49,647 nucleotides of DNA from Thermoplasmatales archaeon (GCA_030595715.1 JAUVCN010000004.1:1-49647); one strand, 5' to 3'. Positions 8,409-19,300 are shown, counted from the stretch's first letter. The notes: a model not told the origin generated them from the sequence alone. Made by a program: numbers and translations.

Positions 8409-11400
8409 TCTTCCACCTCCCATTCCTCATCGAGATCTTCCTCCTCGAGTTCAAGGTCCTCCAGATCGACCTCGATCTCTTCAACTTCTTCCAGATCATA
8501 TTCATCGATCCCTTCAACTTCTATCTCCTCTATCTCGATCTCTTCAGGAGAATCGGTGAAGAGATCCGATCCGATCTCGTCTTCATCCGGTATTTCCCAA
8601 TCCTCGATGAGAACCTCATCCGGTGGCTCAATATCCGGTGCGGCCTTCAAGGGTTCCTTTTTCCTTTTTTTCTTCTTCTTTCCCTTCAACATATTGTCCT
8701 TATCCTTTTCAGTGAATACAGAACCGCATTTTACACAGTACTCATCGGATATCTTTGCTTCTTCACTGCAATATGGGCAATAGGGCGTTACCTGTCCGGG
8801 ATCGTAAACTGCATTGATCATCATCGGATCGTCCATCGGTCTTTGATCGACCTCTCTTTGACCCCAGAACAGGTATGCGGCAAACAAGCCTGAGAGAGAT
8901 CCGAGGATCAATACCAGGATGAGGAGCCAAATAAGATCCTTGATCTTTGTACAAAGGCTATCCTGTTTCACTTCATCGTCATCGATCGCTTCCTTGATCT
9001 CGATGACCCGGATCCGGACCTTTTCCGAGGAAACGGTATGGGTGCCATCTGTTACTATCAACTGGATGTTATGGACGCCTATTGTGGTCAATGTCGCATT
9101 TGCTTCCATCCCGGTTGCTATCAGCCCGTCACCCGGATATCCTTCAAGGTCCGAATACCATTTGAATGTCAATTCCTCCCCTTCGGGATCGATGGAGGCA
9201 GAAGCGTTGAGGATAATGGATTCTCCTTCATAGATGAGATCCACAGCCGGCAGGATGCTGAAGAGTGCGGAGGGAGGGAGGTTCGTCTTCGAGAGAGCAA
9301 CCTCGATGGAGATGGGTGTGCTGATCACCCACCCATTACCTGCCTGATCCCTCGCCCTGAACCTGATGAGGTTGAAAGCCCCCTCATCCAGTGTTACGGT
9401 GGAAGTGGCCATGTAAGAACCACCTATGGTCTGGAGCTCATCCACCTGTGTCCAGGGAGAGTATCCACCAACTCCGTAGAGGATCCACGTGGATAATCTT
9501 GAAACTGAGAACTCCACATCACCCTTGACCATCCCGCTCGCTTCTTCGGAGATGAATGCGGACACATCCAGATCGACCTTTGATTGGACCAGTGAGGAGT
9601 TTGGAAGGAATCCGGTGAATTCCGGCATGGTCCTGTCCACCAGCACAGCCACCTGATCACCCTCTGCAAGGTTTCCGGCTCTATCCCATACACGCCACTG
9701 GGCATATCCATAACCCTGGAAATCCGGGTCCACTTCTATTGATGGTGACGCCGAAACCCTGGATCCTTCAAGTCCTATCTTGTACCAGTTCGAATCCTGG
9801 AAGGATGAATGGCTGTCGAACCTGAACTCCACAGTGGAAAGATCGAGCCACGAAAGTTGATCATACATGTAGCATTCGAACATGTATGTTCCCGGGCCGA
9901 TGGTGACACTGGTATCACCGGCATCTATGGATGGAGGTGTGAGGTCGATGCTGAAAGGGATAGGTTCGGATATGGCAGTGATGCCTGCCATATCTGCAAC
10001 GCTCCACTGGATGTAATGGTTGTAGGCTTCCATTGATGGAACCGGAGCTACCAGGCGTGTTCCGTTTTCTTCTTCCTGCCAACCGAGGACACCGGACCAT
10101 TCTGTCAGTATATCCGAATCTGCCCTGAATGTCCTGTATCTGGCAGTTGAAGGATCGATCCCCGATCCGCTATCGATCACGAGGATGGATAGCTCATCCA
10201 CTTCCCATGTCAGCCATGTGTCGCTTGGAGGCATGGATCTTGTGAATATTGGGGGTGTTGTATCTGTGAGTATGTTCCTTGTTACCCCTGGCCCCAGGTT
10301 CCCTGCTCTGTCTATGGCCCACAGGGTAAGTTCTATCTCGCCTTCATCGAGCATGAGAAGCGTGCCTCTTTCGGCAGGGTCATATATCTCTGGTTCCGCA
10401 TTGCCCCGGCTGATCTCCAGTATGAACCTGTCAATGCCCGATGGGCCGATATCGAATATATTTTCCCAGTATATCTCGACGAACCTGTCATTATCTATCT
10501 CATCTATTCCGGCTTCCTTGCCATCTGCAAATACCGCGAAGGAGCTGACCTCGGGAGGTGATCCTGTATCGACCTTCAGGGTGATGGTCTGATTATCCTT
10601 CCAGATGGACCCGACGGGAAGTGGTTCATCCATCAATGGAGCAAGTCTGAAATTAGCGGCTGAACTTGTTATTCCATCCCCAACGGGAGTTGCATTGATC
10701 ATCAGAGTTGACCCATTCACGATCCCCCTGCCGATCAGGATGCCGTCAGGTCTGTAGAGGCCGAGGTTCACACCGTTCAGGGCCATCCCTGTGATCTGTT
10801 CCCCGTTCATTGTGTGATGAAGGGTGATGTTCTCTACCATGATCTCGGTGTCATTCCTGGCCCAATCATCCAATGTCCTATCCTGGGTGTAGGAAGCAAT
10901 GAAACCTTCCGGGTCGATCGAGATGGTCCTGTCGACCCTGAACTCCTTGCTCAGGTAGTTGGTGTATGTTCCGAGTCCACCCTGTATCTCCGTCGTGATC
11001 ATGCTTGGGTCCGGCATATTCCAGCCTATGTAGAAGGCGATGTCGGCATACCATGTCTCCACATCATCATTGGATGCCGAACAGTTGGATATGTCGAGCC
11101 ATATCCTGTCCTGGAAGATACCTGTTGTTTCCAGGCTGAAGGTCCGGGTATCCGTATCGAAGTCCATCATCGCGTCCCCTGTCCCCATCAGCGTCTTCAT
11201 CTTGATCGAAAGCGAATCAATATCCTGATATCCACCAAGGGACCTGCCGGAGACCTTTATCGTGTAAGGCCCTGCCATGGGAGAGAGGTATTGGAGCTCT
11301 CCTCTTTCACCATCCGGATCCGGTACCAATGTATCGGAGATGATCCTCGCGGTGGAGATCTTGACATCTCGATAGAACAGGTCCTTTCCTTCCCAGAGGA

Positions 11401-14395
11401 ATGCCCCACCCGGCCTTCTACCGTCACCATACGGGTCATGGGCGGGGGACCCCATCAGAAGGTCCATTTTCTCATTTCCACTAAGGTTCCCTATGGAGAT
11501 AGATGATCCGGACAGGTCTCCATCTCCTTTTGAAGATAGTACCGGTAGGGATGAGGAATTCAGCATCGTCCCATCCTTGATCAGTTTTGAATAGAGGACA
11601 AGTGTCCCTCCGGTGGTGGCGCCTGATAACTGGTCCTTGAATCCCTTGGCTCCGATCCCGAGGTCTTTGGATCCGTCTCCGTCCAGGTCTCCGATCGCAA
11701 GAGATGATCCCAATCTCTCCAATCTCATTTCCCCGAAGATGGACAGGTTCCAATCGGTCCGGAGCGAGATGTCCCCACCATCAATGATGGATGCGAGATA
11801 CTCTCCAAAAAGGAGGTAAGCATTCCCTCCCTGGGGTGTAGTTCTCTGATATCCATCTCCACTGGGTGAACCGATGGCAAGCTCTGCCTTACCATCGTTA
11901 TCAAGGTCACCAATTGCCAATGATAGACCTATCTGATCGTACTGCCAGGGTCCGAATATCCTTACGGACCCATCACTCAGAAGATCGTATGATGCATTCC
12001 ATGTTGACCTTCCTTTCATGATGTATACAAGTCCCTGATCCGGTATGGAGCCGAGATCTGACCTCGGTGCTCCTATCACGAGGTCATCGATGCCATCCCC
12101 GTCCACATCTCCTGACACCAGGGTCTGCCCTATCATCTCGTTGGCGATGGATCCTGTTATCTTCACATCGGCCATTCCGATCCTTCCGGATGTGGAGGAG
12201 ATCGGACCGAGGAAGATGAATACGTTTCCTGCGTGATATCTGTTCAATGATTGTGAGGCCATGGTCCCAGGGGACGAAACTGCCAGGTCATCGATGCCAT
12301 TTCCGTCGAAGTCTCCCACGGTTACCGCATAACCGACCTTTTCAACAGAATAACCCAGTACCCTCTTGTAGTTCTCCTGTTCCATGTAGGATCGTGTGCC
12401 GCCCCAGAAGATCTGGAATGCACCGCCGTTGTTCATTCCGTCATACTGTTCGGGCGCCCCTATGACCAGATCGGGATAGCCATCATTGTTCAGATCGCCC
12501 GAGGCAAGAGAAGATCCGAAGTTCGTCTGGCTTGGATGCAAATCGGTCTCATAGACAATGTCCGCATCTTTTTCCGCATCATAGATGGGCTTCCAACCCG
12601 TCGCACTTCCGAAGAAGAGGTAAACCCCTCCCACATTGGTGGTATAGGCCAGGGGGTCACTGATCACCATGTCGTTGTATCCGTCGGAATTGAGATCCGC
12701 TATCAATGTGACCGCACCAAAAGTAGATGATACATCACTCCCGAACAATCTGGTCTCGAATTCCTGAACCTGCATGAACATTGAAACCATTCCAATGGTC
12801 GTGGTCCCATCCTCCCCCGTGAATCCAGGTGAAGCCGTCAGGAACTCGCTGTGATCATCGCTGTTCACATTCAGGGCAAGGATATGTGAAAATGCCATTT
12901 GTCCTTCCTTCATTCCCATATATCTGATATCAGCGTCCGTCACGTTCAATATCTCGGGGAAGGTCCCATCGATCTCGTACCTCAATCCTTCACCGCAGGA
13001 TGTGAACTGGTTCCTTGCCCCATCGGCTTTTGGAGCACCTATTAATATCTCGTCAATGGAGTCACCGTCGAGATCGGAGCATAACAATGTCGCTCCAAGA
13101 TGATCTGACGAGTCCTCGCCATAGATCGTCGTGTTGATCCTGTCAGAATAGATGATCTGTCCATCGGTATGGTCGAATCCTCTCAGTATCCATACCTGAC
13201 CTGCATCTGCCCTTGTTCCGGTGATGTCATATGTCGCTGGGGCGCCGATCACAAGGTCATGATACGGATCACCGTCGAGGTTTCCACCTTCAAGGATCGG
13301 GGATACCAGGACGGTATCGTTCAATTCTATAGTCATATTGGGGGCGTAAGAAGGAATGATGACATCGATGGTCGAGTTGAGTGGAACATGAGGGAAATCA
13401 GGCCCTCCGGTGATCACACTTATCTCCGAGGACATCGCAACATCGAGCTCCCATCGCGTGAATGAAAAGACAAGATCCCCGGTCCCGTCCCCATTGAAGT
13501 CCACGATATCCATCCCTTTTCCGATCTCCATGGCATGATTATCCGTCGTGACCGTGGCGGTCGAATTCCAGGATGAGAAATATCTGACCATCTTCGGGTC
13601 CAGGTCCAGGATAATATTGTTGATAGGGTCGGAGGATCCCTGGATCACCTCGATCTCCCAGGAGCCCAGAGCGCTGTTCTCATACCCATGTTCATATTCG
13701 GATGTACCACCGTATCCTCCGGCTCCATTGGTTCCCAGTGCCAGATCGTACAATCCGTCACCTGTGAGATCTCCAAGGACCATTCTCTGTCCGATCAGGT
13801 CCGCTGCATCCCTGCCGTATATGTGGCCGTAAAGACCTACATTTCCGATCCACATCCGTGAGGGATATTCTGATCGAAGCCTTCCCTGAAGAATGTAGAC
13901 CTCACCGGAGCTTCGTCTGCTCTCTCCCACCCCATCGGCCTCACTGGCCGAGATCAGGAGCTCATCCCTTCCGTCACCATCCATGTCCCCGGCAGCGATC
14001 GTCGTCCCGAAACGATCCCCGCTATCGACACCATAGATGATCAGGTCCGCATCGGATGTCCCCTGGAATGGAAAGAACTCATCAAGGTCCCTGGCGAAAT
14101 ACACGAGGACCGCACCAGCGCCATTTTGACCGGTGTATGTGGGGATCCCGACCATGATATCATCCCTTCCGTCACCATCAATGTCACCCGTTGCAATGGA
14201 ATTACCGAAACCCCATGCGGTTTCATCGCCTCGTATCTTGAGATATTCATCCCTGCCGACCAACATCCAGTCGTCGATCTCGGTGTAATCGGCCCCCTTT
14301 GCCGGAAGATGGTCGATCACAAGGACAAATGAAAAAAGCTGCAAAAAAAGCAGAGCGGTCAAGAATACTGTAATCTTTGATATTGTTCGGGACAA
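8405..14395 (-). CDS. Giant FG-GAP (integrin-alpha-like) propeller surface protein with PKD domain, zinc ribbon and acidic cytoplasmic tail
   Basis: About 1996 residues. I prefer TTG 14395 as start because GGAGGT (14402-14407) sits six bases before it; the track ATG at 14425 is upstream of that site. After a signal peptide come about fourteen FG-GAP blades with calcium-loop signatures such as GDIDGDGRDDIMVGIP, GDMDGDGRDELLISA, GDLNNDGYPDLVIGAP and GDVDGDGIDDLVIGAP (about residues 50-1010), enough for two seven-bladed propellers. Ig-like domains with AxDxAGN motifs follow, then a PKD-like domain (PPSALFSILP...). A single membrane helix (LIWLLILVLILGSLSGLFAAY) is followed by a cytoplasmic zinc ribbon (CPYC...CVKCG), a KGKKKKKRKK patch and a long Glu/Asp tail. 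Integrin-like propellers usually bind proteins or sugars. It is cotranslated with the next surface protein (ATGA overlap). Confidence 0.85.
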   Translation of the reverse strand: MSRTISKITVFLTALLFLQLFSFVLVIDHLPAKGADYTEIDDWMLVGRDEYLKIRGDETAWGFGNSIATGDIDGDGRDDIMVGIPTYTGQNGAGAVLVYFARDLDEFFPFQGTSDADLIIYGVDSGDRFGTTIAAGDMDGDGRDELLISASEADGVGESRRSSGEVYILQGRLRSEYPSRMWIGNVGLYGHIYGRDAADLIGQRMVLGDLTGDGLYDLALGTNGAGGYGGTSEYEHGYENSALGSWEIEVIQGSSDPINNIILDLDPKMVRYFSSWNSTATVTTDNHAMEIGKGMDIVDFNGDGTGDLVFSFTRWELDVAMSSEISVITGGPDFPHVPLNSTIDVIIPSYAPNMTIELNDTVLVSPILEGGNLDGDPYHDLVIGAPATYDITGTRADAGQVWILRGFDHTDGQIIYSDRINTTIYGEDSSDHLGATLLCSDLDGDSIDEILIGAPKADGARNQFTSCGEGLRYEIDGTFPEILNVTDADIRYMGMKEGQMAFSHILALNVNSDDHSEFLTASPGFTGEDGTTTIGMVSMFMQVQEFETRLFGSDVSSTFGAVTLIADLNSDGYNDMVISDPLAYTTNVGGVYLFFGSATGWKPIYDAEKDADIVYETDLHPSQTNFGSSLASGDLNNDGYPDLVIGAPEQYDGMNNGGAFQIFWGGTRSYMEQENYKRVLGYSVEKVGYAVTVGDFDGNGIDDLAVSSPGTMASQSLNRYHAGNVFIFLGPISSTSGRIGMADVKITGSIANEMIGQTLVSGDVDGDGIDDLVIGAPRSDLGSIPDQGLVYIMKGRSTWNASYDLLSDGSVRIFGPWQYDQIGLSLAIGDLDNDGKAELAIGSPSGDGYQRTTPQGGNAYLLFGEYLASIIDGGDISLRTDWNLSIFGEMRLERLGSSLAIGDLDGDGSKDLGIGAKGFKDQLSGATTGGTLVLYSKLIKDGTMLNSSSLPVLSSKGDGDLSGSSISIGNLSGNEKMDLLMGSPAHDPYGDGRRPGGAFLWEGKDLFYRDVKISTARIISDTLVPDPDGERGELQYLSPMAGPYTIKVSGRSLGGYQDIDSLSIKMKTLMGTGDAMMDFDTDTRTFSLETTGIFQDRIWLDISNCSASNDDVETWYADIAFYIGWNMPDPSMITTEIQGGLGTYTNYLSKEFRVDRTISIDPEGFIASYTQDRTLDDWARNDTEIMVENITLHHTMNGEQITGMALNGVNLGLYRPDGILIGRGIVNGSTLMINATPVGDGITSSAANFRLAPLMDEPLPVGSIWKDNQTITLKVDTGSPPEVSSFAVFADGKEAGIDEIDNDRFVEIYWENIFDIGPSGIDRFILEISRGNAEPEIYDPAERGTLLMLDEGEIELTLWAIDRAGNLGPGVTRNILTDTTPPIFTRSMPPSDTWLTWEVDELSILVIDSGSGIDPSTARYRTFRADSDILTEWSGVLGWQEEENGTRLVAPVPSMEAYNHYIQWSVADMAGITAISEPIPFSIDLTPPSIDAGDTSVTIGPGTYMFECYMYDQLSWLDLSTVEFRFDSHSSFQDSNWYKIGLEGSRVSASPSIEVDPDFQGYGYAQWRVWDRAGNLAEGDQVAVLVDRTMPEFTGFLPNSSLVQSKVDLDVSAFISEEASGMVKGDVEFSVSRLSTWILYGVGGYSPWTQVDELQTIGGSYMATSTVTLDEGAFNLIRFRARDQAGNGWVISTPISIEVALSKTNLPPSALFSILPAVDLIYEGESIILNASASIDPEGEELTFKWYSDLEGYPGDGLIATGMEANATLTTIGVHNIQLIVTDGTHTVSSEKVRIRVIEIKEAIDDDEVKQDSLCTKIKDLIWLLILVLILGSLSGLFAAYLFWGQREVDQRPMDDPMMINAVYDPGQVTPYCPYCSEEAKISDEYCVKCGSVFTEKDKDNMLKGKKKKKRKKEPLKAAPDIEPPDEVLIEDWEIPDEDEIGSDLFTDSPEEIEIEEIEVEGIDEYDLEEVEEIEVDLEDLELEEEDLDEEWEVEE

Positions 14396-14488
14396 TTCTC
14401 TACCTCCTCTGTAGATCCTCCACAACTTCCAATATGGCCCAAAGGCCTAAGATCGGTACCTGGCCTGGAGTAACCAGCCATTTCATCC

Positions 14489-14511
14489 TTTATAAATTAT
14501 AAATATATTTT
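14489..14511. promoter_or_regulatory. Divergent TATA-rich promoter between FG-GAP gene and DUF2085 gene
   Basis: TTTATAAATTATAAATATATTTT contains TATA-like boxes readable on both strands. On the minus strand it lies about 95 bp ahead of TTG 14395, leaving a leader with a ribosome site. On the plus strand it lies about 70-90 bp ahead of ATG 14579. It is the only AT-rich patch in this divergent gap, so it probably drives both genes. Confidence 0.5.
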
Positions 14512-14578
14512 GGGGCAGAATAGAATTCAAGCCAGGGCATGTTTTATCAATGAGTCGATCGATCCGTGTTCCGTTCAA

Positions 14579-14998
14579 ATGAGAAGGAAAAAAATTGTGA
14601 AGAGATCGGAGATGACAAAAGCGGACATCGATCGTAAAATTATCGATGACAGGCACTATATTCTGAGGAGGACCTGCCATGGGGATCCCAAGAGGAGCTT
14701 TTGGATCAACGGCCATCCGTTTCCTCTCTGCGCCAGGTGTTCCATGTTCTATCTGTCGATCCCCCCGGGCATGATCCTTTGCATCCTGATAATTGGATAT
14801 CTCGATCCTTCTTCATTGATCCTGTTGGGACTGACAACACTGCTAATATTCCCTATGGTGATCGATGGCCTTACACAGTATTATGGGGCCAGATCATCGA
14901 ACAATATCTTAAGAGCTATCACCGGAGCTGCTGCCGGCATCGGTTCAGGGGTTGCCCTGGTGTATATGATCTACAGGATGTTCTTCCCTTTTCAATAG
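14579..14998 (+). CDS. DUF2085 family membrane protein
   Basis: From ATG 14579 the product has 139 residues. It contains the DUF2085 signature: a CHGDPKRSFWINGHPFPLCAR block with nearby CSMFY, followed by three hydrophobic helices (about 55-77, 78-98 and 115-135) and a DGLTQYYG motif between helices. The clustered His and Cys near the first helix suggest metal or redox binding, but the family's function is unknown. The track start (TTG 14510) lies inside the promoter region, so I take the first downstream ATG; ATG 14612 is another option. The gene's end overlaps the end of the convergent zinc-ribbon gene by seven bases. Confidence 0.7.
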   Translation: MRRKKIVKRSEMTKADIDRKIIDDRHYILRRTCHGDPKRSFWINGHPFPLCARCSMFYLSIPPGMILCILIIGYLDPSSLILLGLTTLLIFPMVIDGLTQYYGARSSNNILRAITGAAAGIGSGVALVYMIYRMFFPFQ

Positions 14999-16202
14999 AA
15001 GTTCTTGCATCTTGGGCAGTACCAGGAGCTGACCCTTTTTTTGTAGGTCATACCGGATCCGCAAACGGGGCAATTTTCACCCTTCTTGCCTTTATCATGC
15101 GTGACACTGAACATATCTGATGGGTCCTGGGACCCGGTAACACCCAGGTCCTCAGGTCTCTTGAAACTGAAATCGCTGCTTGAACCCTTCTTTTTTTTAT
15201 GTTTCTTCTTGGGGGGTTCGTATTCCTCATCGTCTTCATCGATGTCGCGACTTACCTTCTTTTTTTTTTAGGTCTCTTCTTTCGGGGAGGTTCGTATTCC
15301 TCCTCGTCATCTTCTTCTACGGGGCGTCTCTTTTTCTTCTTGGGCTTCTCTTTCTTCTCTGGCCTCTTTTTCTTCTTATGTTTCTTCTTGGGAGGTTCGT
15401 ATTCCTCTTCTTCTTCTTCCTCCTCTTCTTCAGGAGGTTTGATTACGCCCTTTCTTCCACAATCATCACATTCGAATCTGAATGGAGGTTTCTTTGCTTT
15501 GACCTTGATGAGGTTGCCACACTTGCAACGGATCTTGATGATCTCTTCTTCATCCTCATCGTCTTCATCTTCTTCTTCATCGTCCTCTTCTTCATCTTCT
15601 TCTTCATCGTCCTCTTCTTCTTCATCATCTTCATATTCTTCTTCGTCTTCTTCTTCATCGTCCTCTTCTTCTTCATCATCTTCATCTTCGTCTTCTTCAT
15701 CTTCTTCTTCATCGTCCTCTTCTTCTTCTTCATCGTCTTCATATTCATCTTCGTCTTCTTCATCTTCTTCAGGCTCTGGTTCCACCTTTGGTTTAGATGT
15801 CTTTCCAATAACGAAGATCTCTTCCTCATCATCCTCGAGGCTGATAGGTCTGTAGGATGATTTCACCGCATGTTCATCCTCATCCAGGTCAAGGTCGAAC
15901 CCCTTCTTCTTCTTGGACTTCTTCTTTTTGGGTTTTTCCTCTTTGACCTCGACCTTGGCCTTCTTCTTCTTTGAAGATTTCTTCTTCTTCGGTTTCTCTT
16001 CTACTGTCTTCTTCTTTGATTTGGATTTCTTGGTGGAAGCTTTCTTCCCCTTTTTCTTGTCCAACCCTTCTTCCTTGGCATATTTCTTTGCAAAGGCCTT
16101 TGCCTTTTTAGCATAAACGCCAGTGGGTACCCAACCGCACTCCTGGCATTCCTCGAAAGGGTAGTCCATTTCAATTTTGCATTCCTTGCACTTGACCTTC
16201 AT
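14992..16202 (-). CDS. Highly charged three-zinc-ribbon protein, interrupted by a frameshift in an A10 run
   Basis: The track ends this ORF at 15252 (316 residues), but the protein clearly continues in another frame to TGA at 14992-14994. An N-terminal ribbon (CKEC...CQECG), a Lys-rich segment, a very long Asp/Glu segment, a second ribbon (CKCG...CDDCG) and two copies of an EEYEPPKKK-like motif come first. After the shift, a third EEYEPPKKKHKKKK copy appears, then FKRPEDLGVTGS and a final ribbon CPVCGSGMTYKKR...WYCPRC. The break lies at ten T on the plus strand (15260-15269); one more base restores a 403-residue protein. This is either a sequencing or assembly error or slippage on poly-A. There is no signal peptide, so it is cytoplasmic. 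A good TATA box lies upstream and GAGGTGG precedes the ATG. The function is unknown; nucleic-acid binding is one guess. Confidence 0.75.
15540..15780. repeat. Low-complexity GAA/GAT tract encoding the Asp/Glu-rich segment
   Basis: The minus strand runs as GAAGAAGATGAT-type triplets for about 240 bp, with near-repeated units such as DEEEDEEE and EYEDDEEEE. It behaves like a coding microsatellite that can change length by whole codons. The poly-Ser ORFs on the plus strand are its shadows. Confidence 0.85.
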
Positions 16203-16260
16203 CTCTCCACCTCATTTTCTATCTTTAATGAAGCCGAGTTTATTTTAAGGTTTTCCCCCC

Positions 16261-16275
16261 TTTTATATTTTATAT
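16261..16275 (-). promoter_or_regulatory. TATA box for the zinc-ribbon gene
   Basis: Read on the minus strand the sequence is ATATAAAATATAAAA, followed by GGGGGG. It lies about 60-75 bp upstream of ATG 16202, placing the transcript start near 16240 and leaving a short leader that ends in GAGGTGGAG before the ATG. Confidence 0.5.
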
Positions 16276-16349
16276 TGGTAATAATATCAAAGAGTGCCCG
16301 ATATTGAATTCGGTCAACGCATTGATCTTGGGATCGGTTATCGGAAGGT

Positions 16350-19300
16350 TCACAATGATGGTGGTTCGTTCATTTCTATCCCTTCATCAGCTTCAGGTGG
16401 ATATGAGAGATCGTCATCGACCTCCTCGGGGCCGGGAATGTCTGTATGTTCTATCTGCCCTTCCACGACCTCGGATCCTTCATCCATCACATCATCTTCC
16501 TGAATATCCAGGCTTCCCGAATCCAACCCATCCTCAAGAGGGATGTTGGCTCCGCATTCCGGACAGTAATCCAAACCATCTTCAAGTGTAGCACCGCAGG
16601 AGGGGCATTCTCCCTTGTTTGCCTCTTCCTGCTCACTCCAGGTGGTCTCAGTGGTTTCTTGAGCTTCCTCAATGACATCCTGCTCTTTTTCTTCCTGGGA
16701 CCTTTTCTTCAATATGATGAGGGTCACTGCAATGATGACTATCAAGACGATGACAGCGGCCACGATCAGGAGGATCATCGTTGGATCACCGCCGCCGTCA
16801 GCTGGTGTGGGCTTATCTTTGGCATCCAGAGGGTCCGTATTCGCTCTGAACTCTTCCAGGTTCGTATATCCATCTCCATCCGGATCCTGGAGAGCATCAC
16901 TTCGGTCCAGTGGATGGAATCCGTTGTCGACCTCCCATCCATCGGTCATCTCATCTCCATCGGAATCCTTCAACTCGGGATCGCTTCCTGTGTTGTACTC
17001 TTCCACATTTGTCAGTCCGTCGCCATCTTCATCCTCGGATGCATCCGTTGGATCGGAGGGACTGAGGAATGTCTTTTGCACCTCATACACATCCGGGATA
17101 CCATCGGAGTCGGAATCGACCCTGTCATCATCGATCGTTCTGAAGCTGAATCCAAGGGTCGGTCCCAGGTTCCCCCTGAGGTCCTCGATATAATTGATGG
17201 TAAAAGTGTAGTTCTTACCTCCTGACAATGCCTTTGTGAGAAGATATTCAACGGTCCTGTTCTCCTCATCGATCGTCGCGATGAGATCTATCGTGCCATC
17301 AGAGAACGGATCATCGACCACTGAAGCTTCCAATTGGCTCCAGATCACGAGTTCGCTGAACTGGATAATGAATACAGGTGCATGATCAAGGTCAATGTAG
17401 GTGGTCGGCTGTAAAACGGTCGCAACAGGGACAGTGTCATCTGGCACACGGGATCTGATCTTGAACAAAACGCTATCATGATTTCCCGAAAGATCATAGA
17501 CGGTCAATAGCACGGTGTAATTGCCCTCATCGAACATATGCTCCAGGGTATCGCCCGTTATCTCTTCTGTTCCATCCGGGCCTGTTATTGTCCAGACGGC
17601 TGAATGAACCCCTACATCGTCTGACGCGTTCGCCGGCAGGATCATGATCCAATCATTGTCCGTCTCTATCATTTTATCTTCAGGTAGTTCGAGCCCTATC
17701 GTTGGTTCGCTCAGATCTATCTGGATGGATTCTACATCGGAAAAGGCTCCCTCATTGTTTCCGGGATCCACCGATCTTACCTTGATATCATGGACCCCCT
17801 GGCCCAATTCCATGAAGAAGAAGAAGTGTCCTTCGAACGTCGCGGGCCTGGGAAGGTCAGGGTTCGGGTTCACATAGAGTTCATCATCCACGAATACATC
17901 GATGAAGCTCCTGTTCTCCCCTTCCACATTTCCTCTAAGAGCGATCTGGGTCCCATTATAATATCCGGACCCTTCAACGAACTGTGACGGGTCGTCAAAT
18001 ACGATCTCAAGTGTTGGAGCTACAGGAGGTGTGATGTCCAGGGTTCCAAAGATCAATTCATCTGTAAGATTGGAATAGTTCGGGATCTCACTATCGTCCA
18101 CACTTCTCATTACGAGTCTATATGCCGTTTCATTGGTAAGGCCCGTCAAATTGTAGGTCTGTGTTTTTTCACCGACACCCAGGGTCGAATTGACAAATGA
18201 ATGGAATACACTGGGTCCCATTTCATTTCTCAGGAAGAACTCGTAGCCAATGACATCAGCGGATGATGATCTGTTCCATTGTACCTCAGCCCAATCCCCT
18301 CCTCTTCCTTCGATCGAAATATCAACAGGTACCTCGGGAGATGTCTGATCAAGGGTTTTTACCCTGATCGGTCCGACGACATCGGATGGGTTATTGCTGC
18401 CATCTATACAGGATAATTTGATGTCATATTCCAATTCCTCAAGTAGTCCTTCAACCGCATTGGCCGGGATCTCGCTTGATATGTTCCAGTCCCTGGAACT
18501 GGGTCCTGGTTCCTCCGTATCCCATTCGGATTCCGATTCCCACCATTTCTTGTAATTGATGATGAAGAACTTCACCTCTGATGCGTTACCATTGAACTCC
18601 CATTTGATATTGATATGATGAGCCCCCTTTCCGGTAACCGTCAGATTGACCGGTGTTTCCGGAGGTGTGAAATCCATTTCCCATAGGAGATCGATATCGG
18701 CTCCCATATGCAGGGGCGGATCGTTTATTGCTTCACTCCACCTGTTGTTCTCAGCGGTCATTTTCAATGTGAAATTGACCCTGGCATTGGACCTGGATCC
18801 CGAATGGAGATATTCTTCAACTGCAATGGGCGGTAATCTTCCATCAACACCAGTTGTGGGGTCACCCGCCTTGGAATCATATACGTCCCAGTCACTGGTC
18901 CCTGGCTTCGTGGCAGATATCTTCAGTTCGGCTCCCATATAAGGTGTTCCGTCGATATCCCTTACCGCTTTGAAATTGAACCAATTTCCCTCGTGGAGTG
19001 TGCCTCCGGACACATCGACATTGTACTGTGCGGACAATGAGCAGTTGATCGCCCATACCTCTGAACCGGAATATGCGAAAACACCGGTGGAGGAGACAAC
19101 CGTGGAATTGTACAACCTGAGGGTTGACCCGGAACCTATTGCACCAACACCTTCGTTCGCGGTTATGGTACAATGGTCAAGAATCCCTATACCTCCAGCG
19201 GTGATATTGATCCGATCGAAACCATTCGATCCGGACCCCGTGAATTGGACAGGTGAGGGCCCGGTCCCTATCGCAGTTAGATTTCCCTTCACTTCCATCC

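Noticed and set aside
15180-15860. Plus-strand ORFs rich in Ser or Phe opposite the zinc-ribbon gene (226 and 218 aa)
   Set aside because: They are shadows of the GAA/GAT-rich coding tract on the minus strand; composition is explained by the repeat and no start signal is present.
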